Shown: piece by piece, positions 8,323 through 18,697 of the stretch
Layout of the letters: each line of letters opens with the position of its first letter
How positions within the stretch are numbered: the first letter of the stretch is position 1
Source: Geminicoccaceae bacterium
GTDB taxonomy: Bacteria > Pseudomonadota > Alphaproteobacteria > Geminicoccales > Geminicoccaceae
NCBI GenBank assembly: GCA_020638495.1
Contig: JACKIN010000001.1
Location: 372,001 to 436,000 of the forward strand
Length of the DNA stretch: 64,000 bases
Direction: 5' to 3'
Made by a program: the position numbers and the translations under genes
Notes under the pieces: generated by a model
Database searches by the model: none
Seen by the model: the letters and a program-made list of their open reading frames with translations, nothing else
Told to the model about the DNA's origin: nothing

Positions 8323-9398
8323 GCGGGCCGCAGGGCGAGGAAGGTCGGCTGGTCGGTGGCGCACTGCAGGCGGCGGACGCCGATGTCTCGCTTCGGCCCA
8401 AGCGGCTCGCCGAGTTCATCGGCCAGGCCCAGCTCAAGAGCAATCTCGCCGTCTTCGTCGAGGCCGCCCGGTCGCGCGGCGAGGCCATGGACCACGTGCT
8501 CTTCGCCGGCCCGCCAGGGCTCGGCAAGACGACCCTGGCGCAGATCGTGGCGGCCGAGCTCGGTGTCGGCTTTCGCATGACCTCGGGGCCGATCATCCAG
8601 CGGGCGGGCGATCTGGCGGCGCTGCTGACCAACCTGCAGCCGCGCGACGTGCTCTTCATCGACGAGATCCACCGCCTCAGCCCGACGGTCGAGGAGGTGC
8701 TCTACCCGGCGATGGAGGACTTCCAGCTCGACCTGATGATCGGCGAGGGGCCGGCGGCGCGCTCGGTCCGGATCGACCTCGCCCCCTTCACCCTGGTCGG
8801 CGCCACCACCCGGACGGGGCTCCTGACCACGCCGCTCCGCGACCGCTTCGGCATCCTGGCACGGATGGAGTTCTACGGGCAGGCGGAGCTGCTCGAGATC
8901 GTCGAGCGGGGTGCCCGGCTGCTGCGGCTCGGGCTCACCGGCGAGGGGGCCGCCGAGATCGCCCGCCGGTCGCGCGGCACGCCGCGCGTGGCGACCCGCC
9001 TGCTGCGGCGGGTGCGCGACTTCGCCACCGTCGAGCAGCCCAATGGGGCGAGCCCGGTCGACCGCATCCGGGCGGATGCGGCACTGCAGCGCCTCGCTGT
9101 CGACCGGCTCGGGCTCGATGCCCTCGACCGCCGCTACCTCAACGCCATCGCCGTGCATTACGGCGGTGGCCCGGTCGGCGTGGAGACCCTGGCGGCGGCC
9201 CTCTCGGAGCAGCGCGACACGCTGGAGGAGACGGTCGAGCCCTATCTCCTGCAGCAGGGCCTCCTGCAGCGCACGCCGCGCGGCCGGCTCCTGACCCAGG
9301 CGAGCTGGCGCCATCTCGGCCTCGCCATGCCGGCCAGCGCCGTCGCCCAGGCCGAGCTCTTCGCCGGGCCGGACGATGCCGGCGAGGGCGAGCCTTGA
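8319..9398 (+). CDS. ruvB: Holliday junction branch migration ATPase RuvB
   Basis: AAA+ motor of 359 residues that drives branch migration with RuvA. Walker A GPPGLGKT is at residues 64-71, Walker B is LFIDEIHRL, and sensor 1 is GATTR. The C-terminal winged helix includes PYLLQQGLLQRTPRGR. ATGA overlap with ruvA. The C-terminal tail (about 25 residues, ending DDAGEGEP) is acidic. Confidence 0.98.
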   Translation: MSGPQGEEGRLVGGALQAADADVSLRPKRLAEFIGQAQLKSNLAVFVEAARSRGEAMDHVLFAGPPGLGKTTLAQIVAAELGVGFRMTSGPIIQRAGDLAALLTNLQPRDVLFIDEIHRLSPTVEEVLYPAMEDFQLDLMIGEGPAARSVRIDLAPFTLVGATTRTGLLTTPLRDRFGILARMEFYGQAELLEIVERGARLLRLGLTGEGAAEIARRSRGTPRVATRLLRRVRDFATVEQPNGASPVDRIRADAALQRLAVDRLGLDALDRRYLNAIAVHYGGGPVGVETLAAALSEQRDTLEETVEPYLLQQGLLQRTPRGRLLTQASWRHLGLAMPASAVAQAELFAGPDDAGEGEP

Positions 9399-9820
9399 GC
9401 GCCGCGCATCGATTGCCGGTTCGGGTCTACTACGAGGACACGGATGCCGGCGGCATCGTCTATCACGCCCGCTACCTCTGCTTCGCCGAGCGGGCGCGCA
9501 CGGAGATGCTGCGCTCGCTCGGGGTCGAGCAGCGGGTGCTGCGCGACGAGGCGGACGGCGTCTTCGCCGTGCGCCGGGCGGTGGCCGAGTTCCTGCGCCC
9601 GGCGCGGCTCGACGACGCGCTGGTCGTCGAGACCGAGCTCCGCCATGTCCGCGGGGCGCGGCTCGGCCTGCTGCAGAACATCACGCGCGGCGGGCAAGTT
9701 CTTGTTTCCATTAAGGTCGAGATCGTCTTCATCAACTCCGACTTGCGCCCGCGCCGCTTACCGCCTTGGCTCGCCCTGCGTTTTGCCGAGGCCGGCCATT
9801 CGGTTGCTGGCGAAGCTTGA
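9395..9820 (+). CDS. ybgC: Tol-Pal system-associated acyl-CoA thioesterase YbgC
   Basis: Hot-dog fold thioesterase, 141 residues, of the 4-hydroxybenzoyl-CoA thioesterase family; it hydrolyses short-chain acyl-CoA and is encoded with tol-pal in many Proteobacteria. The catalytic Asp is in YYEDTDAGGIVYHARYL near residue 17. The start is a TTG in a TTGA overlap with ruvB; no other start precedes the conserved RVYYEDTD. Its placement links the ruv and tol clusters. Confidence 0.93.
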   Translation: MSAAHRLPVRVYYEDTDAGGIVYHARYLCFAERARTEMLRSLGVEQRVLRDEADGVFAVRRAVAEFLRPARLDDALVVETELRHVRGARLGLLQNITRGGQVLVSIKVEIVFINSDLRPRRLPPWLALRFAEAGHSVAGEA

Positions 9821-9971
9821 CAAGCGTCGCGGGCGTGGCCGATAGCACGCTCGGCCAAGGCAACCGCCCCGGCAGGCCACCGGCGACGGGCCGCCACGGA
9901 TCACCGCCACCATATCCGGGCCTGCCGGCCCGCCGTGTCGCTTCCCCTCCGCGACCAACGCGATTGACCGC

Positions 9972-10697
9972 ATGGAATCCGATCCCATCAGCTCCGCGAT
10001 GCTCGGCGAACCGACCGCCGGCATGAGCATTCTGGCTCTGGCGCTCGAAGCCGACATCGTTGTCAAGTTCGTCATGCTCCTTCTCCTCGTGGCCTCGCTC
10101 TGGGTTTGGGCCGTGGTCTTCGAGAAGGGCTTTCGCCTGGTCCGGCTGCGGCGCCAGACGGCGCTGTTCGAGCAGGCCTTCTGGTCGGGCACGCCCCTGG
10201 GCGAGCTCTATCGCCGGCTCGGCAAGCGCATCGACCACCCCATGGCGCTGATGTTCGCGGCCGGCATGGAGGAGTGGCGGGGCGGGCCCAAGGCGGTCAG
10301 CGGCGACGCCCAGGACCGGCTGGTCGGCCGCATCGGCCAGGTCATGCAGCTCACGCTGGAGCGCGAGATGCGCGGGCTCGAGCGCAATGTCTCGACGCTC
10401 GCGACCATCGGCTCGGCGGCGCCGTTCGTCGGCCTCTTCGGCACGGTCTGGGGCATCATGAACAGCTTCCAGTCGATCGCCATGACCAAGAACACCACGC
10501 TCGCCGTGGTCGCCCCGGGCATCGCCGAGGCGCTTTTCGCCACCGCCCTCGGGCTGCTCGCCGCCATTCCCGCGGTCATCGCCTACAACAAGATCTCGAC
10601 GTCGGTCGACGGGCTCGGCGACCGTCTCGCCAGCTTCGCCGACGAGTTCGGCGTCGTGGTCAGCCGCGAGCTCGACAGCAGCCGGGTCGTGCCCTGA
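9972..10697 (+). CDS. tolQ: Tol-Pal system proton channel subunit TolQ
   Basis: Inner-membrane protein, 241 residues, MotA/TolQ/ExbB family; with TolR it converts proton motive force into envelope constriction during division. There are three transmembrane segments: about residues 22-44, 138-160 (GSAAPFVGLFGTVWGIMNSF) and 172-195. The ATG at 9972 has no clear ribosome site; an internal ATG at 10023 (MSILALALEADIV) is an alternative. The tolR start overlaps its stop (TGATG). Confidence 0.96.
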   Translation: MESDPISSAMLGEPTAGMSILALALEADIVVKFVMLLLLVASLWVWAVVFEKGFRLVRLRRQTALFEQAFWSGTPLGELYRRLGKRIDHPMALMFAAGMEEWRGGPKAVSGDAQDRLVGRIGQVMQLTLEREMRGLERNVSTLATIGSAAPFVGLFGTVWGIMNSFQSIAMTKNTTLAVVAPGIAEALFATALGLLAAIPAVIAYNKISTSVDGLGDRLASFADEFGVVVSRELDSSRVVP

Positions 10698-11158
10698 TGG
10701 CGGCGACGGCGGTTGGCGGCACGGGTGGCCGGGGCGGCAAGTGGCGCCGCGGCCGGCAGCGGCGACAGATGGGCGAGATCAACGTCACGCCCTTCGTCGA
10801 CGTGATGCTGGTGCTGCTCATCGTCTTCATGGTGACCGCACCGATGCTGACCATGGGGGTCTCGGTCGATCTGCCGCGCGCCGACAGCTCGCCCATGCCC
10901 GGCCAGGACGAGCCGCTCTCGGTCAGCATCGATGCCTCGGGCACCATCTTCCTGCAGGAGACCGCGATCGAGCTCGACCAGCTCGCACCCCGGCTGCTCG
11001 CGATCACCGAGCAGAACGCCGAGGCGCGCATCTTCGTGCGCGGCGACCGGGCGATCGACTACGGGCGGGTGATGGCGGTGATCGGCAACCTCAACCGGGC
11101 CGGCTTCACCAAGGTGGCGCTGCTCACCGAGCAGCCGGACCTCGTGGTGGCCGAGTGA
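10697..11158 (+). CDS. tolR: Tol-Pal system protein TolR
   Basis: ExbD/TolR family, 153 residues. A basic cytoplasmic N-terminus precedes one transmembrane helix (about residues 33-52) with the functional Asp in INVTPFVDVMLVLLIVFMV. A periplasmic domain follows. Coupled to tolQ by a TGATG overlap. The Gly/Arg-rich N-terminus (GGTGGRGGKWRRGRQRR) is longer than in E. coli. Confidence 0.97.
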   Translation: MAATAVGGTGGRGGKWRRGRQRRQMGEINVTPFVDVMLVLLIVFMVTAPMLTMGVSVDLPRADSSPMPGQDEPLSVSIDASGTIFLQETAIELDQLAPRLLAITEQNAEARIFVRGDRAIDYGRVMAVIGNLNRAGFTKVALLTEQPDLVVAE

Positions 11159-11162
11159 GCGC

Positions 11163-12215
11163 ATGAACCGGTCGTTCATCGCCTCCGTTCTCTTCCACCT
11201 CGTCTTCATCGGCCTCGCCGTGCTCGGCCTGCCGCGGATGGCCGAGCGCCTGCCGATCGACGAGCCGTTCACGGTCGAGATCGTCGGCATCCCGGCGGCC
11301 CCGGAGCCGACGGAGGAGCCGCCGGCCCCACCGCCGGCCGAGGCGGCGCCGCTGCCGCCGCGCCAGGGCGGCGAGCCTGGCGCCACCCCCGCCCGCACCC
11401 GAGCCCGAGCCGGAGCCGGAGCCAGCGCCGGAGCCGCCCCAGCAGCTGGCGGCACCCGAGCCGCCGCCACCTCCGCCGGCACCCGAGCCGCCACCCCCGC
11501 CGGCGCCGGAGCCACCGCCGCCTCCGCCACCCCCGCCGGCCGCCGAGCCGGTGCCGGCCCAGGCCGCCGCACCGGTGCCGCTGGCGCGGCTGCGCGCCCG
11601 GCCGGAGCCGCCGAAGCCGGTCGAGACCGCAGCCCCCGCACCCGAGCCGCCGGCCCCGAGCCGCCCAAGGTCGAGCCGCCGGCGGTGAAGGTGGCGGCCC
11701 GGCCGAAGCCGCCGGAGAAGCCGGCGCCGCCGAAGAAGGCGGAGCCGAGCCCGGCGCCGGTGGCGAAGGACGACAACGACTTCAACGCGCTCTTGCGCAG
11801 CGTCGAGCAGCAGAACCGGCGCGTCGAGGCGCCCGAGCGGCGGCCCGGCACCGGCAACGCCGAAGCCGCGCGAACGGCCCCGCCGGCGGCGATGGCCGCA
11901 CCCGTGGCCCTCTCGGCGAGCGAGCTGGCCGGCATCCGCCGGCAGATCGAGCGCTGCTGGAACGTGCCGATCGGCGTGCCGGGCATCGAGGCCATGCGGG
12001 TGAGTCTCAGGATCCAGCTCGAGGCCGATGGCTCGGTGCGCGAGGTGAGCATCGAGGAAAGCGGCCGCTTCGACGCCGATCACGGCTTTCGGACGGTGGC
12101 CGAGAGTGCCAGGCGGGCGGTGCTGAGCTGCCGCCTCGACCTGCCGGCCGAGAAGTACGCGGTCTGGCGCGACATGGTTTTGACGTTCTCTCCCGGGGAT
12201 GCGCTGAGTGGCTGA
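11163..12215 (+). CDS. tolA: TolA/TonB-like envelope protein, middle third probably frameshifted
   Basis: Inner-membrane-anchored energy transducer between TolQR and Pal, 350 residues as read. One transmembrane helix lies near residues 5-23 (SFIASVLFHLVFIGLAVLG). A charged Pro-rich region and a C-terminal TonB/TolA-like domain (from SELAGIRRQIERCWNVP to the end) follow. From about 11,378 to 11,650 the annotated frame gives an Ala/Arg/Gly/Thr string full of rare CGA and GGA codons. The +1 frame there reads as a textbook Pro-Glu-rich spacer (PEPEPEPEPAPEPPQQ). Before and after that segment the annotated frame is right. This suggests two compensating single-base indels, real or from assembly. 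Four bases separate it from tolR. Confidence 0.88.
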   Translation: MNRSFIASVLFHLVFIGLAVLGLPRMAERLPIDEPFTVEIVGIPAAPEPTEEPPAPPPAEAAPLPPRQGGEPGATPARTRARAGAGASAGAAPAAGGTRAAATSAGTRAATPAGAGATAASATPAGRRAGAGPGRRTGAAGAAARPAGAAEAGRDRSPRTRAAGPEPPKVEPPAVKVAARPKPPEKPAPPKKAEPSPAPVAKDDNDFNALLRSVEQQNRRVEAPERRPGTGNAEAARTAPPAAMAAPVALSASELAGIRRQIERCWNVPIGVPGIEAMRVSLRIQLEADGSVREVSIEESGRFDADHGFRTVAESARRAVLSCRLDLPAEKYAVWRDMVLTFSPGDALSG

Positions 12216-13560
12216 TCACTTGAAGGACCGGCGGCCGGGCGGGCCGACGCGACGGGCGATGCTGGCCGGCGCCACGGCCGGCCTCGGGCTCCTCGCCATG
12301 GCCGGTGGGGCCGCCGCCCAGGTGCGGCTCGACATCACCAAGGGTGTCGTCGAGCCCATTCCGATCGCGGTCAGCCCGTTCGCTGGCGAAGATGTCGGCA
12401 CGCGCGACATCGGCCGGGCCGTGGCCGACGTTATCGCTGCCAATCTCGAGAGCTCGGGGCTCTTTAGGGTGATCGACCGGCGGGCCTACATCCAGGACCC
12501 GGAGAGCCTGCGCGAGACGCCGCGCTTCGCCGAATGGCGGCCGATCAATGCCCAGGCGCTGGTCACCGGTGTCGTCTCGCGGCCCGCCGCCGACCGGCTG
12601 GTGATCGAGTTCCGGCTCTGGGACGTCTTCAGCGGCAGCCAGCTGCGCGGCCTGCGCTACGAGCTGGCGGCCGATGGCTGGCGCCGGGTGGCGCACCAGA
12701 TCTCGGACGTCACCTACGAGCGGCTGACCGGGGAATCCGGGTATTTCGACACCCGCATCGTCTATGTCAGCGAGAGCGGGCCGCGCACGCAGCGGGTCAA
12801 GCGCCTCGCCGTCATGGACCAGGACGGCCACAACCACCGCTTCCTCTCCGATGGCGGCCAGCTCGTGCTGACGCCGCAGATCGCCCCGGACGGCCGGCGC
12901 GTCGCCTATTTCGTGCTGCGCACGCCCGTGCCGCAGATCATGATGCTCGATCTGGCGACCGGCCGCTCGGCCCCACTCGGCGAGTTCCCGGGAATGTCGT
13001 TCACGCCGCGCTTCGCCCCCGATGGCAGTGTCCTGCTGCTCACGGTGGCCCGGGACGGCAATTCCGACATCTTCTCGTTCGACACGGCGACACGGCGCAC
13101 CACCCAGCTCACCCAGTCACCGGCGATCGACACCTCGCCGAGCTTCAGCCCCAGGGGCGATCGCATCGTCTTCAACAGCGACCGGGGCGGCACGCCACAG
13201 CTCTACACCATGAACCGCGACGGCTCGAACGTGCAGCGCATCAGCTTCGGCACCGGCCGCTACGGCAGCCCGGCCTGGTCGCCACGCGGCGATCTCATCG
13301 CCTTCACCAAGATCCAGGGCGGCTATTTCCACATCGGCATCATGGAGCCCGATGGCGCCAACGAGCGGCTCCTGACCCGGAGCTTCCTCGACGAGAGCCC
13401 GGCCTGGGCGCCGAACGGGCGGATCATCGTCTTCACCCGCGAGGATCCCAGGACCGACCGCTCGCGTCTCATGACGATCGACATCACCGGCTACAACGAG
13501 CGCGAGCTGCCGACGCCGCTCGATGCATCCGACCCGGCCTGGTCCGGCTTGATTCCTTGA
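12208..13560 (+). CDS. tolB: Tol-Pal system beta-propeller protein TolB
   Basis: Periplasmic protein of 450 residues. The signal sequence (about residues 14-38) has a double arginine, TRRAMLAG, that could suit Tat or Sec. An N-terminal TolB domain follows, then a beta propeller with repeated WD40-like units such as SPRGDRIVFNSDRGGTPQLY and SPAWSPRGDLIAFT. It binds Pal and cycles with TolA. The GTG start overlaps the tolA end by 8 nt. Confidence 0.97.
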   Translation: MADHLKDRRPGGPTRRAMLAGATAGLGLLAMAGGAAAQVRLDITKGVVEPIPIAVSPFAGEDVGTRDIGRAVADVIAANLESSGLFRVIDRRAYIQDPESLRETPRFAEWRPINAQALVTGVVSRPAADRLVIEFRLWDVFSGSQLRGLRYELAADGWRRVAHQISDVTYERLTGESGYFDTRIVYVSESGPRTQRVKRLAVMDQDGHNHRFLSDGGQLVLTPQIAPDGRRVAYFVLRTPVPQIMMLDLATGRSAPLGEFPGMSFTPRFAPDGSVLLLTVARDGNSDIFSFDTATRRTTQLTQSPAIDTSPSFSPRGDRIVFNSDRGGTPQLYTMNRDGSNVQRISFGTGRYGSPAWSPRGDLIAFTKIQGGYFHIGIMEPDGANERLLTRSFLDESPAWAPNGRIIVFTREDPRTDRSRLMTIDITGYNERELPTPLDASDPAWSGLIP

Positions 13561-13670
13561 GGCCGGCCACGTATCCACGGGAAGCCGCCGTGCCGCAGGG
13601 GCGGTCCCGTCCATCGTCGCCAATGTTCCCGGCGCCCGCGCCAAACCCTCCTGCCACGAGGTGTCAGCCC

Positions 13671-14246
13671 ATGAGACCGCTTTTCGCCATCCTGCCGGCT
13701 GCTCTGCTCCTGCTCGCCGCCTGCAGCTCCACGCCCGAGGATACGCTCGGCAGTGACGAGCAGGCGGGGGGCGCCACCTCCAGCGTCGACGGTGCCTACG
13801 GTGCCGGCGGTGCCCCGACCGAGCTGGGCGACGGCAGCTCCACGGTGATCGTCGAGGAGGATCTCTTCGCCAGCGGTGCCCCCGGCAGCCAGCAGGACTT
13901 CGAGATCAATGTCGGCGATCGCGTGTTCTTCGGCTTCGACAGCACGACGCTCGACGACGATGCCCGCGCCACGCTCGACCGGCAGGCGTCCTGGCTCTTC
14001 CAGTACCCGGCGACGTCCGTGACCATCGAGGGCCATGCCGACGAGCGCGGCACGCGCGAGTACAATCTCGCCCTGGGCGAGCGGCGCGCCACCGCGGTCA
14101 AGAACTACCTCGTAGCACTCGGCGTCACGCCGGACCGGCTGCTCACCATCTCCTACGGCGAGGAGCGCCCGGTCGACCCCGGCCGCGACGAGACCGCCTA
14201 CGCGCAGAATCGCCGCGCGGTCACCGTCATCAACCTCGTCAACTAG
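13671..14246 (+). CDS. pal: Peptidoglycan-associated lipoprotein Pal
   Basis: Outer-membrane lipoprotein, 191 residues. The signal peptide ends in the lipobox LLAAC, giving acylated Cys19. A Gly/Ser-rich linker leads to an OmpA domain (about residues 85-190) with the peptidoglycan-binding signature IEGHADERGTREYNLALGERRA. It ties the outer membrane to peptidoglycan and interacts with TolA and TolB. A 110-nt gap separates it from tolB. Confidence 0.97.
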   Translation: MRPLFAILPAALLLLAACSSTPEDTLGSDEQAGGATSSVDGAYGAGGAPTELGDGSSTVIVEEDLFASGAPGSQQDFEINVGDRVFFGFDSTTLDDDARATLDRQASWLFQYPATSVTIEGHADERGTREYNLALGERRATAVKNYLVALGVTPDRLLTISYGEERPVDPGRDETAYAQNRRAVTVINLVN

Positions 14247-14329
14247 CCGGCCCGGCTCCTGCCGATGGCGGCCGGGCACGAGGCTCGGCCGCCGGCTTGT
14301 CCGGCCTGAAGCGGGAGACCTTCGCCATC

Positions 14330-15292
14330 ATGTCCCTGCGTCTCGCTGTCTCGCTCGCCGCCTGCCTCGTCGGCTTTACACCGGCCGTGGCCCAGGATCC
14401 GCAACCGTTGCGCATCGAGCGGGCCGCCCCGGCGCCGGCGCCGCTCCAGCAACCGGGTGCGGCGGCGCCCGCGGGGCAGGCGGTCGACGGGCGGGCGATG
14501 GCGGTGATGCAGAACCGGATCGCCGCGCTCGAGGAGGAGGTGCGGCGCCTGACCGGGCGGCTCGAGGAGGCCGAGTTCCAGGACCAGCGCACGCGCCAGC
14601 GGATCGACGATCTGGTCGCCGATCTCGATCGGCGGCTGATGGCGCTCGATCAGGCGGCGATGGCGCAGACCGCGCCGGAGGGCCGGGCGGCACCCCCGCC
14701 CGCCGACGATGCCGGGTCGGTCGGGCCGGCACTGGTTGCACCTGGGGCAGCCGGCGGTGATGCGGCGGCGGCAGATGTCGAGCCCGACCCGGCGGCGCGC
14801 GAAGGTCATGTGCTCGGCACCATCCCGCGCGATGCGGTGCTCGGCCTGCCGCAGCCCGATGGCAGCGGCCCGTCCGGCACGGCGCCGCGCGCCACCCTCG
14901 AGGGGACGGCCGCCGCGCGCTTCACCGCCTCGCTCGATCTCCTGCAGACCGGCGACTGGAGCGCCGCCGAGGTCGCCTTCGACCGCTGGCTGGCGGATTT
15001 CCCGGATGACCCGCAGGCGCCCGTGGCCGCCTACTGGCTGGGCGAATCGCAGCTGGCACGGGAGGATTTCGCCACCGCCGCCGCGACCTTCGCCGGCAAC
15101 TACCGGACCTATGGCGACCAGGCACCGCGCGCGCCCGACAACCTGCTCAAGCTCGGCACGGCGCTGGCCGCGATGGGCGATCAGTCGCGCGCCTGCCAGA
15201 CCTTCATCGAGATGGAGCGGCGCTATCCCAACGCGTCGCCGGCACTCCTGCAGGCCAGGGAGCGTGAGAGCCGCGCCGCCGGCTGCGGCTGA
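14330..15292 (+). CDS. cpoB: Cell division coordinator CpoB (YbgF)
   Basis: Periplasmic TolA-associated protein, 320 residues, that coordinates PBP1B activity with Tol-Pal during constriction. Signal peptide MSLRLAVSLAACLVGFTPAVAQ; a coiled coil near residues 55-105 (IAALEEEVRRLTGRLEE) for trimerisation; a linker; and C-terminal tetratricopeptide repeats (AARFTASLDLLQTGDWSAAEVAFDRW is too long to be one motif and spans the first repeat start). I chose the ATG at 14330 over the in-frame TTG at 14297 because it begins the signal peptide directly. Confidence 0.92.
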   Translation: MSLRLAVSLAACLVGFTPAVAQDPQPLRIERAAPAPAPLQQPGAAAPAGQAVDGRAMAVMQNRIAALEEEVRRLTGRLEEAEFQDQRTRQRIDDLVADLDRRLMALDQAAMAQTAPEGRAAPPPADDAGSVGPALVAPGAAGGDAAAADVEPDPAAREGHVLGTIPRDAVLGLPQPDGSGPSGTAPRATLEGTAAARFTASLDLLQTGDWSAAEVAFDRWLADFPDDPQAPVAAYWLGESQLAREDFATAAATFAGNYRTYGDQAPRAPDNLLKLGTALAAMGDQSRACQTFIEMERRYPNASPALLQARERESRAAGCG

Positions 15293-16631
15293 GTCTTCCG
15301 GCGAGCGGGCGCCGCTGAGCGATACCGAGTTCGCGGCGCTGATGGCCGCACTCGGCCCCTTCGAGCCCCGCCCGGCAATCGCCGCCGGCGTCTCGGGCGG
15401 GCCGGACAGCATGGCCCTCGCCCTCTTGCTGCGGGATTGGGTGGCGAGCCGCGACGGGCGTCTTCTGGCACTGGTGGTCGATCACGGCCTGCGCCCGGGA
15501 TCCGCCGACGAGGCGGCGCTGGTGGTCGAGCGTCTCGCGGCACTCGGCATCGCAGCCCTGGTGCTCCGGGTCACGGGCGACTGGCCATCCGGGTCCATCC
15601 AGGCCACCGCGCGAGCCCGGCGCTACGCGCTGCTCGAGGCAGCGGCCGAGCGGGCCGGCATGCTGCACCTGGTGGTCGCGCATCATGCTGCCGACCAGCG
15701 CGAGACCGTGGCGATGCGGGCGGCCGCCGGCAGTGGCCCGCGCGGGCTCGCCGGCATGGCGCCGATCCGCGAGCTTTGCGCCGTCCGCCTCCTGCGACCC
15801 CTCCTGCCGGTCGAGCCAGCACGGCTGCGGGCGCTGCTTCGGGCCCGGTCGGTCGACTGGCTCGAGGACCCGAGCAATCGCGACCCGCGCTTCTGGCGGG
15901 CGCGGGCCCGGGCGGCGGGCGAGCTGCCGGCCCTTGTGAACGACACGACCGAACGTGCCGCCCTGGAGCATCGGCTCGCCCGTTTCCTGGCCGGCCATGC
16001 GCAGGTGCACCCGGCGGGCTTCGTCGAGCTGTCTCTGGATGCGCTTTCGGCCCTGGCGGCAGACGAGCGCCGCCAGCTCCTCGGCCGGCTGGTCGCGGCG
16101 GTCGGCGGGCGGGCCTTCGCCCCGCGCGGTCGCTCGCTCGCCCGCCTCGACGCCTGGCTCTGCGACCCTTCGTCGCCGCGCTGCTCGCTCGGCGGCACGC
16201 TGGTCGAGCGGCGCCGGACGCGCCTGCGGGTCCTGCGCGAGGCCCGCGGCCTGCCGGCCGAGCTGGCACTGGCAGGCGGCCGCACGATCTGGGACGGCCG
16301 GTTTCGCATCGACTGGCTTGGCGCGGAGGCGACCGCGGGCGGGCCGCCGAGCCTGCGCGCGGCGGGGGATGACACAGGCGGAGCCCGGGCCCTGCGCGCC
16401 TGGCTCGCCGCCGTCGGCGCCCCCGAGCCGGCAGCGGCGCTGCCGGCCCTGGTCCTCGCGACCCTGCCGCTCGTTTCGCGCGATGCGCAAGTCCTGGCGC
16501 TCGGCCCCTGGGTGGCAGGCGCCGCGCGCGGCGTTCTGGCTGTGGTCTTTCGCCCGACGCATACCATGACGGCGGTCGGTTCCGCACCTTCGGTCTGTTG
16601 CGCCGACGAACAATTGACTTATCTTGGGTAA
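15264..16631 (+). CDS. tilS: tRNA(Ile)-lysidine synthetase TilS
   Basis: ATP-dependent enzyme, 455 residues from the GTG used here, that adds lysine to C34 of the CAU anticodon of tRNA-Ile2; essential for AUA decoding. The PP-loop SGGPDS is at residues 44-49. Further family motifs are VVDHGLRPGS, VAHHAADQRETVAMR and WLEDPSNRDPRFWRARAR. The GTG at 15264 overlaps the end of cpoB by 29 nt and has AGGGAG just upstream. An ATG at 15342 is a shorter alternative that still keeps the PP-loop, so the start is uncertain. The C-terminal half is Arg/Ala-rich and less conserved. Confidence 0.92.
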   Translation: MRAAPPAAAESSGERAPLSDTEFAALMAALGPFEPRPAIAAGVSGGPDSMALALLLRDWVASRDGRLLALVVDHGLRPGSADEAALVVERLAALGIAALVLRVTGDWPSGSIQATARARRYALLEAAAERAGMLHLVVAHHAADQRETVAMRAAAGSGPRGLAGMAPIRELCAVRLLRPLLPVEPARLRALLRARSVDWLEDPSNRDPRFWRARARAAGELPALVNDTTERAALEHRLARFLAGHAQVHPAGFVELSLDALSALAADERRQLLGRLVAAVGGRAFAPRGRSLARLDAWLCDPSSPRCSLGGTLVERRRTRLRVLREARGLPAELALAGGRTIWDGRFRIDWLGAEATAGGPPSLRAAGDDTGGARALRAWLAAVGAPEPAAALPALVLATLPLVSRDAQVLALGPWVAGAARGVLAVVFRPTHTMTAVGSAPSVCCADEQLTYLG

Positions 16632-16732
16632 ACCATAGGGAAGCATCGTCGCTTCGACCTTTCCCGGCACCTTGCCGGTCGAGGTGAACGGAGTGGCCGC
16701 TTTCCAACGAACGCCAGTTGCGAGGCTCTCAC

Positions 16733-18667
<1,935 letters not shown>

Positions 18668-18697
18668 GCGGCGCCAGACGACAACACTCCTGCAGCT

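Noticed and set aside
11124..12083. Gly-rich minus-strand frame opposite tolA
   Set aside because: Produced by the proline-rich coding repeat on the other strand.
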